A stretch of 64,000 nucleotides of DNA from positions 811,001 through 875,000 of the forward strand of contig NZ_JAUFQP010000010.1 in NCBI RefSeq assembly GCF_030409805.1, written 5' to 3'. Source of the stretch: Algibacter miyuki (GTDB lineage: Bacteria; Bacteroidota; Bacteroidia; Flavobacteriales; Flavobacteriaceae). The notes beneath the pieces are model-generated. The model was not told the DNA's origin. It saw only the letters and a program-made list of their open reading frames with translations, and made no database searches. The translations under genes were made by a program, and so were the position numbers. This document shows positions 1-9,645 of the stretch, piece by piece (the stretch's first letter is position 1; every line of letters starts with the position of its first letter).

Positions 1-275
1 ACTATTGTAATTCCTTTTTCCCGGATTTGTTTCACTAAAGGCGCTTTATCTGGAATTCCTGGGCTTTTCATGATGATATCGGCATTCAGAATTTTATCTT
101 CAGAATGTTTCTCATCTTCCCATTCAATAGCATTATTTATAAGAACGTTTTTATATTTCTCTTTTATTTTTCCCTTATCGGAAACAAAAACATCAAAATC
201 TTTAGCCATAGCCAAAAGCGCGGTTCCTACCCCACTTTCTCCTCCACCTAATATGACAATTCTACGTTTTTTCAT
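1..275 (-). CDS. murD: UDP-N-acetylmuramoylalanine--D-glutamate ligase, N-terminal part (cut by window edge)
   Basis: Reading the minus strand from the ATG at 275 gives 91 residues that begin MKKRRIVILGGGESGVG, the nucleotide-binding-like N-terminal domain of MurD, with the family's MKSPGIP motif near residue 76. MurD adds D-glutamate to UDP-MurNAc-L-Ala in the cytoplasm. The frame runs off the left edge, so the ATP-binding and C-terminal domains are not in the window. The gene lies 44 bp after mraY in the same direction, as expected in the dcw cluster. The start is clear: the conserved Gly-rich loop follows it directly. Confidence 0.93.
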   Translation of the reverse strand, partial: MKKRRIVILGGGESGVGTALLAMAKDFDVFVSDKGKIKEKYKNVLINNAIEWEDEKHSEDKILNADIIMKSPGIPDKAPLVKQIREKGITI

Positions 276-319
276 TTTTAATTATTTGCAATATTTACTC
301 TCATAAACACAACAACATG

Positions 320-1561
320 TTATCTTATTTTTAATGTTACTATTGAAAGTATCGCTAACAAAATGCCAACAATCCAAAACCTGGTAACAATTTTACTTTC
401 GTGATATCCTGATTTTTGATAATGATGATGTAAGGGCGACATTTTGAAAATACGTCGGCCTTCACCATATTTTTTCTTCGTGTACTTAAACCAACTTACC
501 TGCATAACTACCGATAAGTTTTCAGCTAAAAAGATCCCGCAAAGCACTGGTATTAACCACTCTTTACGCACTGCAATAGCTATAACAGCGATAATTCCAC
601 CGATTGTTAAACTCCCCGTATCTCCCATAAAAACTTGAGCCGGATAGGTATTATACCAAAGAAAACCAATTAACGCTCCAACAAAGGCCGCTATATAAAT
701 TGTGATTTCTTCAACCCGAGGGATATACATAATATTGAGATATTCAGAAAAAATAATATTACCAGAAACCCAAGCAAAAATCCCTAATGTAAGCACAATA
801 ATGGCTGACGTTCCTGCTGCAAGACCATCGATTCCATCTGTTAAATTAGCCCCGTTAGAAACGGCTGCAATTATAAAAATAGTTACTAGGATAAAAATTA
901 TCCAAGCATATTTTTCTAAATCCGGACTAATCCATGTGATTAACTTGGCGTATTCAATTTCATTTCCTTTCACAAAAGGAATAGTTGTTTTAGTCGATTT
1001 CGTTTCGGCCGCGAATAACTTCGATGGCGCTATATCTGGGTTTTCTACCAATAATGCACGTTGTTCTTCTATTGGCAATTTTTCCTTCATGGTAACATCT
1101 TGATGAAAAAACAATGTACTGCCCACTATAATCCCTAAACCAACTTGCCCTAAAATTTTAAAACGCCCTTTTAAACCTTCTTTATCATTTTTAAACTTCT
1201 TTAAATAATCGTCTATAAAACCAATAACCCCCATCCAAATGGTGGTAATAATTAATAAAATGATGTAAATATTGGAAAGTTTAGCCAATAAAACCACCGG
1301 AATTAAAGTTGCTAGAATGATAATGATTCCGCCCATCGTTGGCGTACCTGCTTTTTCTTTTTGTCCATCTAAACCTAAATCACGAATAGTTTCACCCATT
1401 TGCTTTTTAGCCAAAAAGTTGATTATTTTTTTCCCATAAATGGTTGAAAACAACAAAGCAAAAATCATAGCCAATGCTGCTCTAAAGGTTAAAAACCCAA
1501 AGAGTGATGCTCCAGGAAACTGGAACTGTTTTTCTAAATATTCAAATAGGTAATACAGCAT
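320..1561 (-). CDS. mraY: phospho-N-acetylmuramoyl-pentapeptide-transferase
   Basis: Integral membrane enzyme that makes lipid I by moving phospho-MurNAc-pentapeptide onto undecaprenyl phosphate. It is 413 residues with many hydrophobic helices. Family motifs are visible: the Asp pair in IDDYLK (117-118), NLTDGIDG (239-246) and FMGDTGS further on, plus the His-rich loop SPLHHHY near residue 375. It is about 50 residues longer than the E. coli enzyme because of a hydrophilic insert at roughly 155-215; I recall similar inserts in flavobacterial MraY proteins. It lies 16 bp after murE and 44 bp before murD, so it is surely cotranscribed. Confidence 0.97.
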   Translation of the reverse strand: MLYYLFEYLEKQFQFPGASLFGFLTFRAALAMIFALLFSTIYGKKIINFLAKKQMGETIRDLGLDGQKEKAGTPTMGGIIIILATLIPVVLLAKLSNIYIILLIITTIWMGVIGFIDDYLKKFKNDKEGLKGRFKILGQVGLGIIVGSTLFFHQDVTMKEKLPIEEQRALLVENPDIAPSKLFAAETKSTKTTIPFVKGNEIEYAKLITWISPDLEKYAWIIFILVTIFIIAAVSNGANLTDGIDGLAAGTSAIIVLTLGIFAWVSGNIIFSEYLNIMYIPRVEEITIYIAAFVGALIGFLWYNTYPAQVFMGDTGSLTIGGIIAVIAIAVRKEWLIPVLCGIFLAENLSVVMQVSWFKYTKKKYGEGRRIFKMSPLHHHYQKSGYHESKIVTRFWIVGILLAILSIVTLKIR

Positions 1562-1577
1562 TCTTTTTCTATTATAA

Positions 1578-3041
1578 TTACTTCTGTAATTGCTTTAATA
1601 ACTCTTGTACGGTTTCAAAATCATCAAAATGAAAACGTTCGCCTTTAATTTCCTGATAATCCTCGTGCCCTTTTCCTGCGATTAAAATAATATCATTAGG
1701 TTGCGCCATTTGGCAAGCCGCTTTAATAGCCTGTTTCCTATCTGAAATAGTTAAGGCTTTTTTGAAGTTTTGAGGCTCCACTCCTTTTTCTATATCATTT
1801 AAAATAGCTTCAGGCTCTTCGCTTCGCGGATTATCACTCGTAAAAATCACCTTTGTACTTAGAGCCGTAGCAATATGCCCCATTTTTGGTCGTTTCGTTT
1901 TATCTCTATCACCTCCACAACCTACAACGGTAATCAATTCTTCATTTTTAGTACGAATACTATTTATGGTTTCTAACACATTTTTCAATGCATCAGGCGT
2001 ATGCGCATAATCGACAATGGCCGTTATTTTTTCATCAGAAATTAAATACTGAAAACGCCCGCTTACACTTTCCAAATCACTCACTAAACGCAATATTTCC
2101 ACTTTTTCTAACCCTAACAATTCCGCTGTAGCGTAAATTGCCAAAACATTATAAGCGTTAAAATCCCCGATTAATCGTGTCCAAACGTCACTCCCATTCA
2201 CTTTAAGCAACAACCCACTAAATCTGTTTTCCAGAATTTGCGCATTATAATCTGCATAGCTTTTTAGAGCATACGTCTGTTTTTTAGCTTTTGTATTCTG
2301 AAGCATAATTGCTCCATTTTTATCATCAGCATTTACCAATGCGAATGCCGTTTTAGGCAAACCATCGAAAAATCGTTTTTTAACATCACGATATTCCGCG
2401 AATGTGCTATGATAATCGAGATGATCATGGCTTAAATTCGTGAAAATTCCGCCCTCGAAACGCAAACCTTCTGTTCTATTTTGATGAATACCATGTGAAC
2501 TTACTTCCATAAAGCAAAACTCAACACCGGCATCGTTCATTTTTTGTAAATACTTATTTATAGTCAAAGAATCGGGCGTGGTATGCGTCGCCTTAAATTC
2601 CGTATTATCAACCATAATTTTAACCGTAGACAACAAGCCCACTTTAAAACCTGCGTTTTTAAACAGCTGAAACAACAAACTTGCTATTGTGGTTTTTCCA
2701 TTCGTTCCAGTAACACCAACAAGTTTCAAGTTTTCCGATGGCACTCCGTAAAAATTAGAAGCCATAAAAGCCAAAGCTTTACTAGAATCTTCAACCTCAA
2801 CATATGTTACACCAGCTACTTTTTCTTCAGGAATAACTTCACAAACTACAGCCGTTGCACCGTTTTCAACAGCGACATCGATATACTTATGCCCATCGAC
2901 AACAGAACCACGAATAGCCACAAAAACGTCGCCAGCACTGATGTTTCTAGAATCGAAATCGATGTTACTCACATCAATACTCGTACTACCAACAACAGCA
3001 TTCAAGGAAACCTTATATAATATGTCTTTTAATGCCATCAT
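1578..3041 (-). CDS. murE: UDP-N-acetylmuramoyl-L-alanyl-D-glutamate--2,6-diaminopimelate ligase
   Basis: Cytoplasmic Mur ligase that adds the third residue of the peptidoglycan stem peptide. The 487-residue protein has the ATP loop GTNGKTT (112-118) and the DNPR motif (403-406). DNPR marks enzymes that use meso-diaminopimelate, so the cell wall is predicted to be of the mDAP type. The start overlaps the ftsI stop (ATGATG, with the ftsI TGA inside), which suggests translational coupling; the second ATG, three bases on, is an equally good start. mraY follows after 16 bp. Confidence 0.97.
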   Translation of the reverse strand: MMALKDILYKVSLNAVVGSTSIDVSNIDFDSRNISAGDVFVAIRGSVVDGHKYIDVAVENGATAVVCEVIPEEKVAGVTYVEVEDSSKALAFMASNFYGVPSENLKLVGVTGTNGKTTIASLLFQLFKNAGFKVGLLSTVKIMVDNTEFKATHTTPDSLTINKYLQKMNDAGVEFCFMEVSSHGIHQNRTEGLRFEGGIFTNLSHDHLDYHSTFAEYRDVKKRFFDGLPKTAFALVNADDKNGAIMLQNTKAKKQTYALKSYADYNAQILENRFSGLLLKVNGSDVWTRLIGDFNAYNVLAIYATAELLGLEKVEILRLVSDLESVSGRFQYLISDEKITAIVDYAHTPDALKNVLETINSIRTKNEELITVVGCGGDRDKTKRPKMGHIATALSTKVIFTSDNPRSEEPEAILNDIEKGVEPQNFKKALTISDRKQAIKAACQMAQPNDIILIAGKGHEDYQEIKGERFHFDDFETVQELLKQLQK

Positions 3042-5050
3042 GATGCTTTTAACGTAACTGTTTGATTATTTTTCAACTTAGTACTTTTGTTTACTGATTG
3101 CTCTTTTACAACTCCGTTCCCATTAAGTTTCACCTTAACTTTCACATCCATATTTTCCAATAAAGCCAAAGCATCCATTGCAGGTAACCCTACTACGTTT
3201 GGCATAATGGTTTTATATGTTTTTGTGGTTTCGTAAAACTGATTGTATTCCTTTTCGACAGAAGCGACTTTCACATCTAAAGATTTTACTTCATCAATTA
3301 AAGGCGTATCAGTAAATATTTTTTGAGCTATACGTTTAAAAACAGGTCCCGTAACATCGGCTCCGTAATACCCTTTTTTCGTACTTGGCTTATGGATTAT
3401 TACAATACACGAATACTTTGGGTTTTCAGCTGGAAAATACCCCGCAAAAGATGAAATATATCTTTTGTTAGTCTTCCAATCTTTCATCCAATATTCTGTT
3501 TGCGCTGTCCCTGTTTTTCCTGCCATGGAAAAATTTGGAGAATACAACTTACTCGCCGTTCCTCTTACCACAATGTTTTTCAAAATCTCTTTGATTTCTC
3601 CTAAAGTTTTATCCGAACAAATCTTTTTATTAATAACTTCCTTCTCAAAAACCTCAATTTCCTCATCAAACTCCTTAACCGCTTTAATAAATCTAGGCTT
3701 CACCATTTCACCATTATTCGCAATAGCATTATAAAAAGTAAGCGTTTGCAACGGCGTTAAGCTTAAATTATACCCGTAAGCCATAGATGGCAAGGCATTT
3801 CTACTCCACTTTTTATCGCCTGGTTCCGGAATATCAGGATCGCCTTCACCTTTAATTGAAACACCAAGGGGCTTATCTAAACCCCAATCCTTAATATGAT
3901 CAATAAATTTCTCGGGTTTTTTAGAATAATTTTCGTCAATAATAGTGGCCAAAGCAATATTTGAAGACACCTCCAAAGCTCTTGCTACTGAAATTTTCCC
4001 AAAACCACCATGATGCGAATCGTAAATGGTACGTCCGTAAAAACGTTTCGAACCTTTTTTAGTATCTACAACTGTTGCGGTATCTACCACTTTATCTTCC
4101 AAAGCCGCCATAACCGCCATAACTTTGAATGTTGAACCAGGTTCGTGAGACTCCCAAACAGCATAATTTCGTTTTTCGTAATACTCACCACTTTTAGTTT
4201 TTGCTAAGTTTGAAATGGCTTTAATTTCACCTGTTTTCACATCCATAACCACCACACAACCGTGCTCAGCCTCGTAATACTCCAACTGTCCTAATAATGA
4301 ATGATGAGCGATATCTTGAATATTTACATCAATAGTAGTATAAACATCATACCCGTCTTTTGGCTCCACCTGATTATAATCGGTAAGTGGCTTCCATTTA
4401 TTTTTTCCTATTTTTTGTTTTAAACGCTTACCATCGGTGCCTCTTAAATATTTTACACCAAAAGCACCATCAATCCCTGCGCGCGTTACATTACCCTCAT
4501 CATCAAAACGCTCGTAACCAATAGAACGTTGTGCAATGGCACCCATTGGAAATTCACGTTTAGTTTTCTGACTCACTATAAGTCCGCCCGGAATAGCACC
4601 AAGCTCTAAAAGCGGAAAATTCCTAAACCGCACATAATCGGTGTAATTAATATTTTTTGCTAATAGTAAATATTGATTTTTATTAACACGCGCTTTTCTA
4701 ATAGACTTCTCATAATAAGCTGAAGATTTTCCAGAATATTTTGAAAGGGAATCTGATAAAGGTTTTATAAATTGTTCAAACTTTTTTGTTGGCGATACTA
4801 CAGCATCAATTGCAATATTATACTTCGGAATAGACGTTGCTAACAACCCACCATTATCGGAATACACATTACCACGATTGGCAGGAATGGTAATATTTTG
4901 CACATCTCGAGTTTCAACTAACGCCCTGTATTTATCACCTTGCAAATATTGAATACTAAACAATTTAAACAGCACAGCAAAGCCAAACACGAACATGATG
5001 CCTGCTATAAAATACAATCTGTTTAATATGCCTTTTTCGTTAATTGCCAA
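3038..5050 (-). CDS. ftsI: division-specific penicillin-binding protein (transpeptidase) with PASTA domain
   Basis: Septal peptidoglycan transpeptidase of the divisome. The 670 residues show one N-terminal membrane anchor (about 11-32), a dimerisation domain and a transpeptidase domain with all three active-site motifs: STFK (306-309, nucleophile Ser306), SSN (362-364) and KTGT (512-515). A PASTA domain follows at about 612-670, beginning MPNVVGLPA. E. coli FtsI lacks a PASTA domain, while many Bacteroidetes and Gram-positive homologues carry one. It starts 8 bp after ftsL and overlaps murE, matching the dcw order. Confidence 0.96.
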   Translation of the reverse strand: MAINEKGILNRLYFIAGIMFVFGFAVLFKLFSIQYLQGDKYRALVETRDVQNITIPANRGNVYSDNGGLLATSIPKYNIAIDAVVSPTKKFEQFIKPLSDSLSKYSGKSSAYYEKSIRKARVNKNQYLLLAKNINYTDYVRFRNFPLLELGAIPGGLIVSQKTKREFPMGAIAQRSIGYERFDDEGNVTRAGIDGAFGVKYLRGTDGKRLKQKIGKNKWKPLTDYNQVEPKDGYDVYTTIDVNIQDIAHHSLLGQLEYYEAEHGCVVVMDVKTGEIKAISNLAKTKSGEYYEKRNYAVWESHEPGSTFKVMAVMAALEDKVVDTATVVDTKKGSKRFYGRTIYDSHHGGFGKISVARALEVSSNIALATIIDENYSKKPEKFIDHIKDWGLDKPLGVSIKGEGDPDIPEPGDKKWSRNALPSMAYGYNLSLTPLQTLTFYNAIANNGEMVKPRFIKAVKEFDEEIEVFEKEVINKKICSDKTLGEIKEILKNIVVRGTASKLYSPNFSMAGKTGTAQTEYWMKDWKTNKRYISSFAGYFPAENPKYSCIVIIHKPSTKKGYYGADVTGPVFKRIAQKIFTDTPLIDEVKSLDVKVASVEKEYNQFYETTKTYKTIMPNVVGLPAMDALALLENMDVKVKVKLNGNGVVKEQSVNKSTKLKNNQTVTLKAS

Positions 5051-5058
5051 AGTTCACT

Positions 5059-5382
5059 TTAGTTTTGCGATTTAACTTTTATCTTTTTTGCTGGCGTTGT
5101 TGATGTTGCCAATCCTTTTTCTTTCATTTTACTCAATACGGTGGATTCCATTTTTAATCGTTGCAGTTTTGAACGCCCATCCACAAATGCCGAACGCATT
5201 TCTTTAACTTCATTATTCAATTTAGAAATCTCGTACACTTTTTTATCAGCACTATGCGAACTCGCTATCATCACTATCGCTAATGCGGAAACAAACAAAA
5301 TCATGCGCCAATTTTTAAACGAATCGTCGCTGACTAAAAAAGTTCCTTTTAATATGTCGTATATGTTATTTTTAACTCCCAA
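5059..5382 (-). CDS. ftsL: FtsL-like cell division protein
   Basis: Small bitopic protein of 107 residues: a short cytoplasmic N-terminus, one membrane helix at about 27-44, then a charged helical stretch (about 45-90) likely to form a coiled coil, and a basic tail. Size, topology and position between rsmH and ftsI are those of FtsL, which works with FtsB and FtsQ to recruit and activate FtsW and FtsI. FtsL sequences diverge strongly, so the call rests mainly on topology and gene order. It lies 40 bp after rsmH and 8 bp before ftsI. Confidence 0.88.
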   Translation of the reverse strand: MGVKNNIYDILKGTFLVSDDSFKNWRMILFVSALAIVMIASSHSADKKVYEISKLNNEVKEMRSAFVDGRSKLQRLKMESTVLSKMKEKGLATSTTPAKKIKVKSQN

Positions 5383-5422
5383 TGCACGATAAGCATCACC
5401 TTATTTAAAAGCTGATTTTGCT

Positions 5423-6331
5423 TTATTTTTTTTCTGCAATACGCAACTTGGCGCTTCTTGCACGGTTATTTATTTTTATTTCTTCTTTCGACGGTACAAT
5501 TAAACCACCTACTTTTTTAAGAGGCACTTCAAAATTTCCGAACATATCTCGCTCTGGCTCGCCTTCAAACAAACCATTTCTAATGAAGCGCTTCACTAAA
5601 CGATCTTCCAAAGAATGGTACGAGATAAAACTCAACCTCCCATTTTCATTTAAAATCTCTGGAGTTTGCTCTAAAAATTCTTTTAAAGCTTCAATTTCCT
5701 GATTCACTTCAATTCTAATCGCCTGATAAATTTGCGCCAACACTTTATTTTCATGTCTCGGTGGCAAAAACTTTTTCAAAACTGCTTTTAATTGTTCACT
5801 AGTAACAATCTGCTCCGTCTCTCGGTGTTCTACAATAAGCTTTGCCATTGCAGGTGCAGCGCGCAATTCACCATATTGTAAAAACACATCTTTCAACTGC
5901 TCTTCTTCGTAATGATTTACCACATGAAAAGCAGACAATTCTTTCTCCTGATTCATGCGCATATCTAAATCCGCTTCAAAACGCGTAGAAAAACCACGCT
6001 CGGCAACATCAAATTGATGAGACGACACACCGAAATCTGCCAAAACACCATCTACTTTTTTCACTCCATGAAAACGCAAAAACCGTTTTATAAATCTAAA
6101 ATTCTCATTTATCAATGTAAATCTCGAATCGTCTATTGCATTTTCAAGCGCGTCTAAATCTTGATCAAAAGCGAATAACTTCCCGTTTTCACCTAAACGC
6201 TTTAATATTTCTTTGCTGTGTCCGCCACCTCCAAAAGTAACATCCACATACACGCCGTCTGGTTTAATATTTAAACCATCGACCGTTTCTTTTAACAATA
6301 CTGGATTATGATATTCCATAGTCTTCATCAT
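5423..6331 (-). CDS. rsmH: 16S rRNA (cytosine(1402)-N(4))-methyltransferase RsmH
   Basis: S-adenosylmethionine-dependent enzyme that methylates N4 of C1402 in the ribosomal P site. The 302-residue protein opens with MEYHNPVLL and the SAM-binding loop DVTFGGGGHS (about 30-39), followed by DFGVSSHQFD and the C-terminal SYHSLEDR motif, all typical of RsmH/MraW. It overlaps the end of mraZ by 26 bp at the longest start; Met2 (6328) or Met5 (6319) would give a smaller overlap and are equally possible. Second gene of the dcw operon. Confidence 0.96.
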   Translation of the reverse strand: MMKTMEYHNPVLLKETVDGLNIKPDGVYVDVTFGGGGHSKEILKRLGENGKLFAFDQDLDALENAIDDSRFTLINENFRFIKRFLRFHGVKKVDGVLADFGVSSHQFDVAERGFSTRFEADLDMRMNQEKELSAFHVVNHYEEEQLKDVFLQYGELRAAPAMAKLIVEHRETEQIVTSEQLKAVLKKFLPPRHENKVLAQIYQAIRIEVNQEIEALKEFLEQTPEILNENGRLSFISYHSLEDRLVKRFIRNGLFEGEPERDMFGNFEVPLKKVGGLIVPSKEEIKINNRARSAKLRIAEKK

Positions 6332-6776
6332 CTTGCCCCATAACTTCCTCGGCTAAATCTGCAAAATCAATTGCCGCGTCATCAATGGCTTGTTCATATA
6401 AATCTTTATCCCAAATTTCAATAATATTAATAGCCGAAGCCACCACAATATTTTTCGAAATATTAGCAAAAACAGTTAAATCTTTAGGCACTAGCAACCT
6501 GCCATTCACATCAACTTCAACAATTTTTGCTCCTGCAGTAAACCTTCGAATAAAATCGTTGTTCTTTTTTTTAAACTTATTCAGCTTATTCATTTTCTGC
6601 ATTAACGCTTGCCATTCACTCATGGGATACAGCTCTAAACATTTCTGAAACACCGATCTTCGCAAAACAAAACCATCGTCCAGCACTGATGTAAGCTGCT
6701 TTTTTATCGCAGCAGGCATCATAAGTCTGCCTTTGGCATCAACTTTACAATCGTATGTTCCTGTTATTAAGCTCAA
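6306..6776 (-). CDS. mraZ: transcriptional regulator MraZ, TTG start
   Basis: AbrB-fold DNA-binding protein that controls its own dcw operon. It has two SpoVT/AbrB-like halves: GTYDCKVDAKGRLMMPA near the start and VEVDVNGRLLVPKDL in the second half. I place the start at the TTG at 6776 (156 residues, the family's usual size). The longer frame to a GTG at 6833 would begin upstream of a good TAnnTTTG promoter box at 6810-6817 and inside the operator repeats at 6830-6856, so it cannot be translated from that promoter. It overlaps rsmH, the next gene. Confidence 0.93.
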   Translation of the reverse strand: MSLITGTYDCKVDAKGRLMMPAAIKKQLTSVLDDGFVLRRSVFQKCLELYPMSEWQALMQKMNKLNKFKKKNNDFIRRFTAGAKIVEVDVNGRLLVPKDLTVFANISKNIVVASAINIIEIWDKDLYEQAIDDAAIDFADLAEEVMGQDDEDYGIS

Positions 6777-6809
6777 TAGTATCTCGTTATGTTTTAAACG
6801 TTTAAGATT

Positions 6810-6817
6810 CAAATATA
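6810..6817 (-). promoter_or_regulatory. -7 promoter element of the mraZ/dcw operon
   Basis: On the minus strand the bases are TATATTTG, an exact match to the Bacteroidetes -7 consensus TAnnTTTG. Transcription would start a few bases downstream, near 6803, leaving a leader of roughly 27 nt before the TTG start of mraZ. No clear TTG at -33 is present. Instead the third MraZ box lies where the -33 element should be, which suits repression by steric blocking. Confidence 0.65.
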
Positions 6818-6829
6818 TTGAAAATTTTA

Positions 6830-6856
6830 CCACATTTTACCACTTTACCCCACTTT
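6830..6856 (-). promoter_or_regulatory. MraZ operator: three 10-bp-phased boxes
   Basis: Reading toward mraZ, the minus strand carries AAAGTGG, AAAGTGG and AAATGTGG, with the GTGG cores (CCAC on the plus strand) at 6850-6853, 6840-6843 and 6830-6833, exactly one helical turn apart. E. coli MraZ is known to bind TGGGN repeats separated by 5 nt, and mollicute MraZ binds AAAGTG repeats; this site fits both descriptions. It lies just upstream of the operon's promoter box, so autoregulation of the dcw cluster by MraZ is the likely function. Confidence 0.8.
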
Positions 6857-7017
6857 GTTAACAAGTTTTTGACGAAACGTAGGTTAGCTTCGTTTTGATG
6901 AATGAAAAACAAGACACAAAGGCTTGATTTCGCATTGAAAAATCGTAGGAAAAATCATAAATAAAAAAGAATAATTCCCTTATTAATAATTATTCTTTTT
7001 GAGAAACAATTAAAACC

Positions 7018-7047
7018 TTTGAAATACCAATGAAATAACTATATTTG
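7018..7047 (+). promoter_or_regulatory. promoter of the alpha/beta hydrolase-engB unit
   Basis: TTTG at 7018-7021, an 18-bp spacer, then TATATTTG at 7040-7047: a full match to the Bacteroidetes primary-sigma promoter. Transcription would start near 7054, about 20 nt upstream of the hydrolase ATG at 7074. Confidence 0.7.
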
Positions 7048-7073
7048 TTTCTCATGCAATGACTAATTGATTA

Positions 7074-7838
7074 ATGACGCACCGTTTAAAAAAGGAAGGA
7101 AACTACAGCTATATTGAAGCCGGAGAAGGAACACCAATAATTGTTCTACACGGATTAATGGGCGGATTGAGTAATTTTGATGCCGTAACTGATTTTTTTA
7201 GCCAAAAAGGATATAAAGTTCTTATTCCTGAACTCCCGATATATAGCATGTCGCTGCTTAAAACTAACGTAAAAAGTTTTGCCAAATATTTACATGAATT
7301 CATAATTTTTAAAGGTTATGATGAAGTTATTTTATTAGGAAATTCACTTGGTGGACATATTGGTTTATACCACACAAAAATGTTCCCAGATACAGTGAAA
7401 GCTTTGATAATTACAGGAAGCTCTGGACTATACGAAAGCGCTATGGGTGGCGGATACCCAAAACGTAGCGATTACGAAGTGATTAAAAAGAAAGCACAAG
7501 ATGTATTTTACGATCCGGCTGTTGCTACAAAAGATATTGTAGACGAAGTTTACGAAACCGTAAACAACCGTAATAAACTAATAAAAACTTTAGCAATTGC
7601 AAAAAGTGCTATTAGACATAATATGGCTAAAGATTTACCCAACATGCCTAATCCAACTTGTATTATTTGGGGTAAAAATGACAACGTAACGCCTCCGGAG
7701 GTTGCTGAAGAATTCAACGAACTTCTTCCAGATTCTGAATTATTTTGGATTGATAAATGTGGGCACGCCGCTATGATGGAACACCCACAAGAATTCAACA
7801 CCATTATGGATGCATGGTTACAAAAAAGACAATTTTAA
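7074..7838 (+). CDS. alpha/beta hydrolase
   Basis: Cytoplasmic hydrolase of 254 residues with the full alpha/beta-hydrolase signature: oxyanion-hole region VLHGLMGG (about 24-31), nucleophile elbow GNSLGG with Ser91, acid Asp203 in IWGKNDN, and His231 in CGHAAMMEHP. There is no signal peptide. The natural substrate cannot be told from sequence; general esterase or lipase-like activity is the safe reading. It lies between the dcw operon and engB, a position I recall from other Flavobacteriaceae, and shares a promoter with engB 46 bp downstream. Confidence 0.92.
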   Translation: MTHRLKKEGNYSYIEAGEGTPIIVLHGLMGGLSNFDAVTDFFSQKGYKVLIPELPIYSMSLLKTNVKSFAKYLHEFIIFKGYDEVILLGNSLGGHIGLYHTKMFPDTVKALIITGSSGLYESAMGGGYPKRSDYEVIKKKAQDVFYDPAVATKDIVDEVYETVNNRNKLIKTLAIAKSAIRHNMAKDLPNMPNPTCIIWGKNDNVTPPEVAEEFNELLPDSELFWIDKCGHAAMMEHPQEFNTIMDAWLQKRQF

Positions 7839-7884
7839 AGTCTTTATCTTAAAACATTCCAACTAAAAAAAACACCAAAAATAG

Positions 7885-8493
7885 ATGCATATTAAATCTG
7901 CCGAGTTCGTAATGAGCAATTCTGATGTTGAAAAATGCCCAAAAAGCAGATTACCAGAATACGCGTTTATTGGCCGAAGTAACGTTGGAAAATCGTCGTT
8001 AATAAACATGTTAACAAGCCGAAAAAGCTTAGCAAAAACATCTGGACGTCCAGGAAAAACCCAACTTATTAATCATTTCCTAATTAATAAAAACTGGCAT
8101 TTAGTAGATTTACCAGGTTATGGTTATGCCCGTGTTTCTAAAAGTTCTAAGAAAGTATTTCAGAAATTTATTACGCAATATTTCGGACTAAGAGAACAAC
8201 TTGTAACCGCTTTTGTATTGGTTGATATTCGCCATACACCACAACCTGTTGATTCAGATTTCATGAAATGGCTTGGAGAAAATGGCGTTCCGTTTTCTAT
8301 CATCTTTACTAAAGCAGATAAACTGAGACCTAAAGCAATTCAAAACCATGTGGATGCCTACAAGGCTATTTTACTAGAAACCTGGGAAGAGATGCCTAAT
8401 TACTTTATAACATCATCGTCTAAAGATATTGGAAAAGATGAAGTTCTAGGCTATATCGCTGAGTTAAATGAGAATATGGAACCTGGAAGTTAA
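7885..8493 (+). CDS. engB: ribosome biogenesis GTPase YsxC/EngB
   Basis: Essential GTPase for late assembly of the large ribosomal subunit. The 202-residue protein shows the TRAFAC GTPase motifs in order: G1 GRSNVGKS (30-37), G3 DLPGYGYA and G4 TKADK, followed by the G5-like SSSKDIG. Length is normal for EngB. It is 46 bp after the hydrolase gene on the same strand and is likely cotranscribed with it. No terminator is evident before the convergent permease gene. Confidence 0.96.
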   Translation: MHIKSAEFVMSNSDVEKCPKSRLPEYAFIGRSNVGKSSLINMLTSRKSLAKTSGRPGKTQLINHFLINKNWHLVDLPGYGYARVSKSSKKVFQKFITQYFGLREQLVTAFVLVDIRHTPQPVDSDFMKWLGENGVPFSIIFTKADKLRPKAIQNHVDAYKAILLETWEEMPNYFITSSSKDIGKDEVLGYIAELNENMEPGS

Positions 8494-8537
8494 TTCCTTT
8501 TCATTTAATATTTTCAGCAATAAAATCCCCAAACATA

Positions 8538-9632
8538 CTACCCTTTTACATCTAAAGCATCGCGAAGCGCATTGCCAATAAGCATAAACGCCATAACGAG
8601 ACTCATGATACAAAGTCCTGGAATTAACGCCAAATAAGGTTTCCCTAGTATAATATAGTTATAATGATCTTTAATCATGGCACCCCAACTTGCCATAGGC
8701 GGTTGCGCACCAATACCCAAAAAACTTAATCCGCTTTCTATCAAAATTGCTGCAGCGAAGTTTGCGGCGGAAATCACGATAACCGGCGCCATAATATTAG
8801 GTAATATATGTTTTGTAATTATTCTGAAATCGTTAAAACCTAAAGCTCTCGCAGCTGTAACATATTGCATTTCTTTAGTGCTAATTATTTGTCCGCGCAC
8901 CACTCTAGCCACTTCTACCCACATGGTTAAACCTACAGCGATAAACACTTGCCAAAAGCCTTTTCCGAGAGCCAAAGTTATGGCGATGACCAATAATAGC
9001 GTTGGTATGGACCAAGTGACATTTATAATCCACATGATAATGGCGTCTACTTTGCCCCCAAAATAACCTGCGATACTCCCCATAAAAATACCGATAACTA
9101 AGGATATAAAAACAGCAACGAAACCAATAAAAAAGGAGATTCTTGCCCCCACTAACACACGACTTAACAAATCACGTCCATATTTATCGGTTCCAAAAAG
9201 AAATGTTTTTTCTGATATAAAAGCAGAAGCATCACTGTTTGTAAACTGACTTAACGCTATTGTTTTTTTAACACCTTCCAAGCCATCGGAAGCATATTCA
9301 GTATAATCTAATGTGTTTTTATTAATCTGATATTCAGAAACAGGAATTTCAGTATCAGTATTTTTCTTTCCAAAAAATATTTTATCAAAACCATTTTGTT
9401 CCACGGTTATTTTAGAAGGAATGGTAAGCATGGTTACCATATAACCTGGCTTTTTGGAATGAATTGCCAAATGCATTTGATTAGCATATTGTGAATTATC
9501 AGGCGCAAACACATATGCAAAAACCGATACAACCCCAACAAAACCAATAAAACCCAAACTAAAAACACCCCAAAAGTTCTTTTTAAACTTTTGGAGTGCT
9601 AGTTGTTTTAGTGAGCTAGATTTTGAACTCAT
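8538..9632 (-). CDS. ABC transporter permease, DppC/OppC type
   Basis: Inner-membrane permease of 364 residues for peptides, nickel or related ligands. It has an N-terminal helix (about 22-45) followed by a long extracytoplasmic segment (about 46-150), then five more helices with the BPD_transp_1 EAA region (TAARALGFND, then ILPNIMAPVIV). E. coli DppC is about 300 residues, so the periplasmic segment is enlarged. No partner permease, ATPase or binding protein is adjacent, so substrate specificity cannot be inferred. It lies 13 bp after the tail-specific protease gene on the same strand. Confidence 0.88.
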   Translation of the reverse strand: MSSKSSSLKQLALQKFKKNFWGVFSLGFIGFVGVVSVFAYVFAPDNSQYANQMHLAIHSKKPGYMVTMLTIPSKITVEQNGFDKIFFGKKNTDTEIPVSEYQINKNTLDYTEYASDGLEGVKKTIALSQFTNSDASAFISEKTFLFGTDKYGRDLLSRVLVGARISFFIGFVAVFISLVIGIFMGSIAGYFGGKVDAIIMWIINVTWSIPTLLLVIAITLALGKGFWQVFIAVGLTMWVEVARVVRGQIISTKEMQYVTAARALGFNDFRIITKHILPNIMAPVIVISAANFAAAILIESGLSFLGIGAQPPMASWGAMIKDHYNYIILGKPYLALIPGLCIMSLVMAFMLIGNALRDALDVKG

Positions 9633-9645
9633 ATATTATAATGTC

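Noticed and set aside
702..1103. 133-residue open frame opposite mraY
   Set aside because: Antisense shadow of a membrane protein gene with clear motifs on the other strand.
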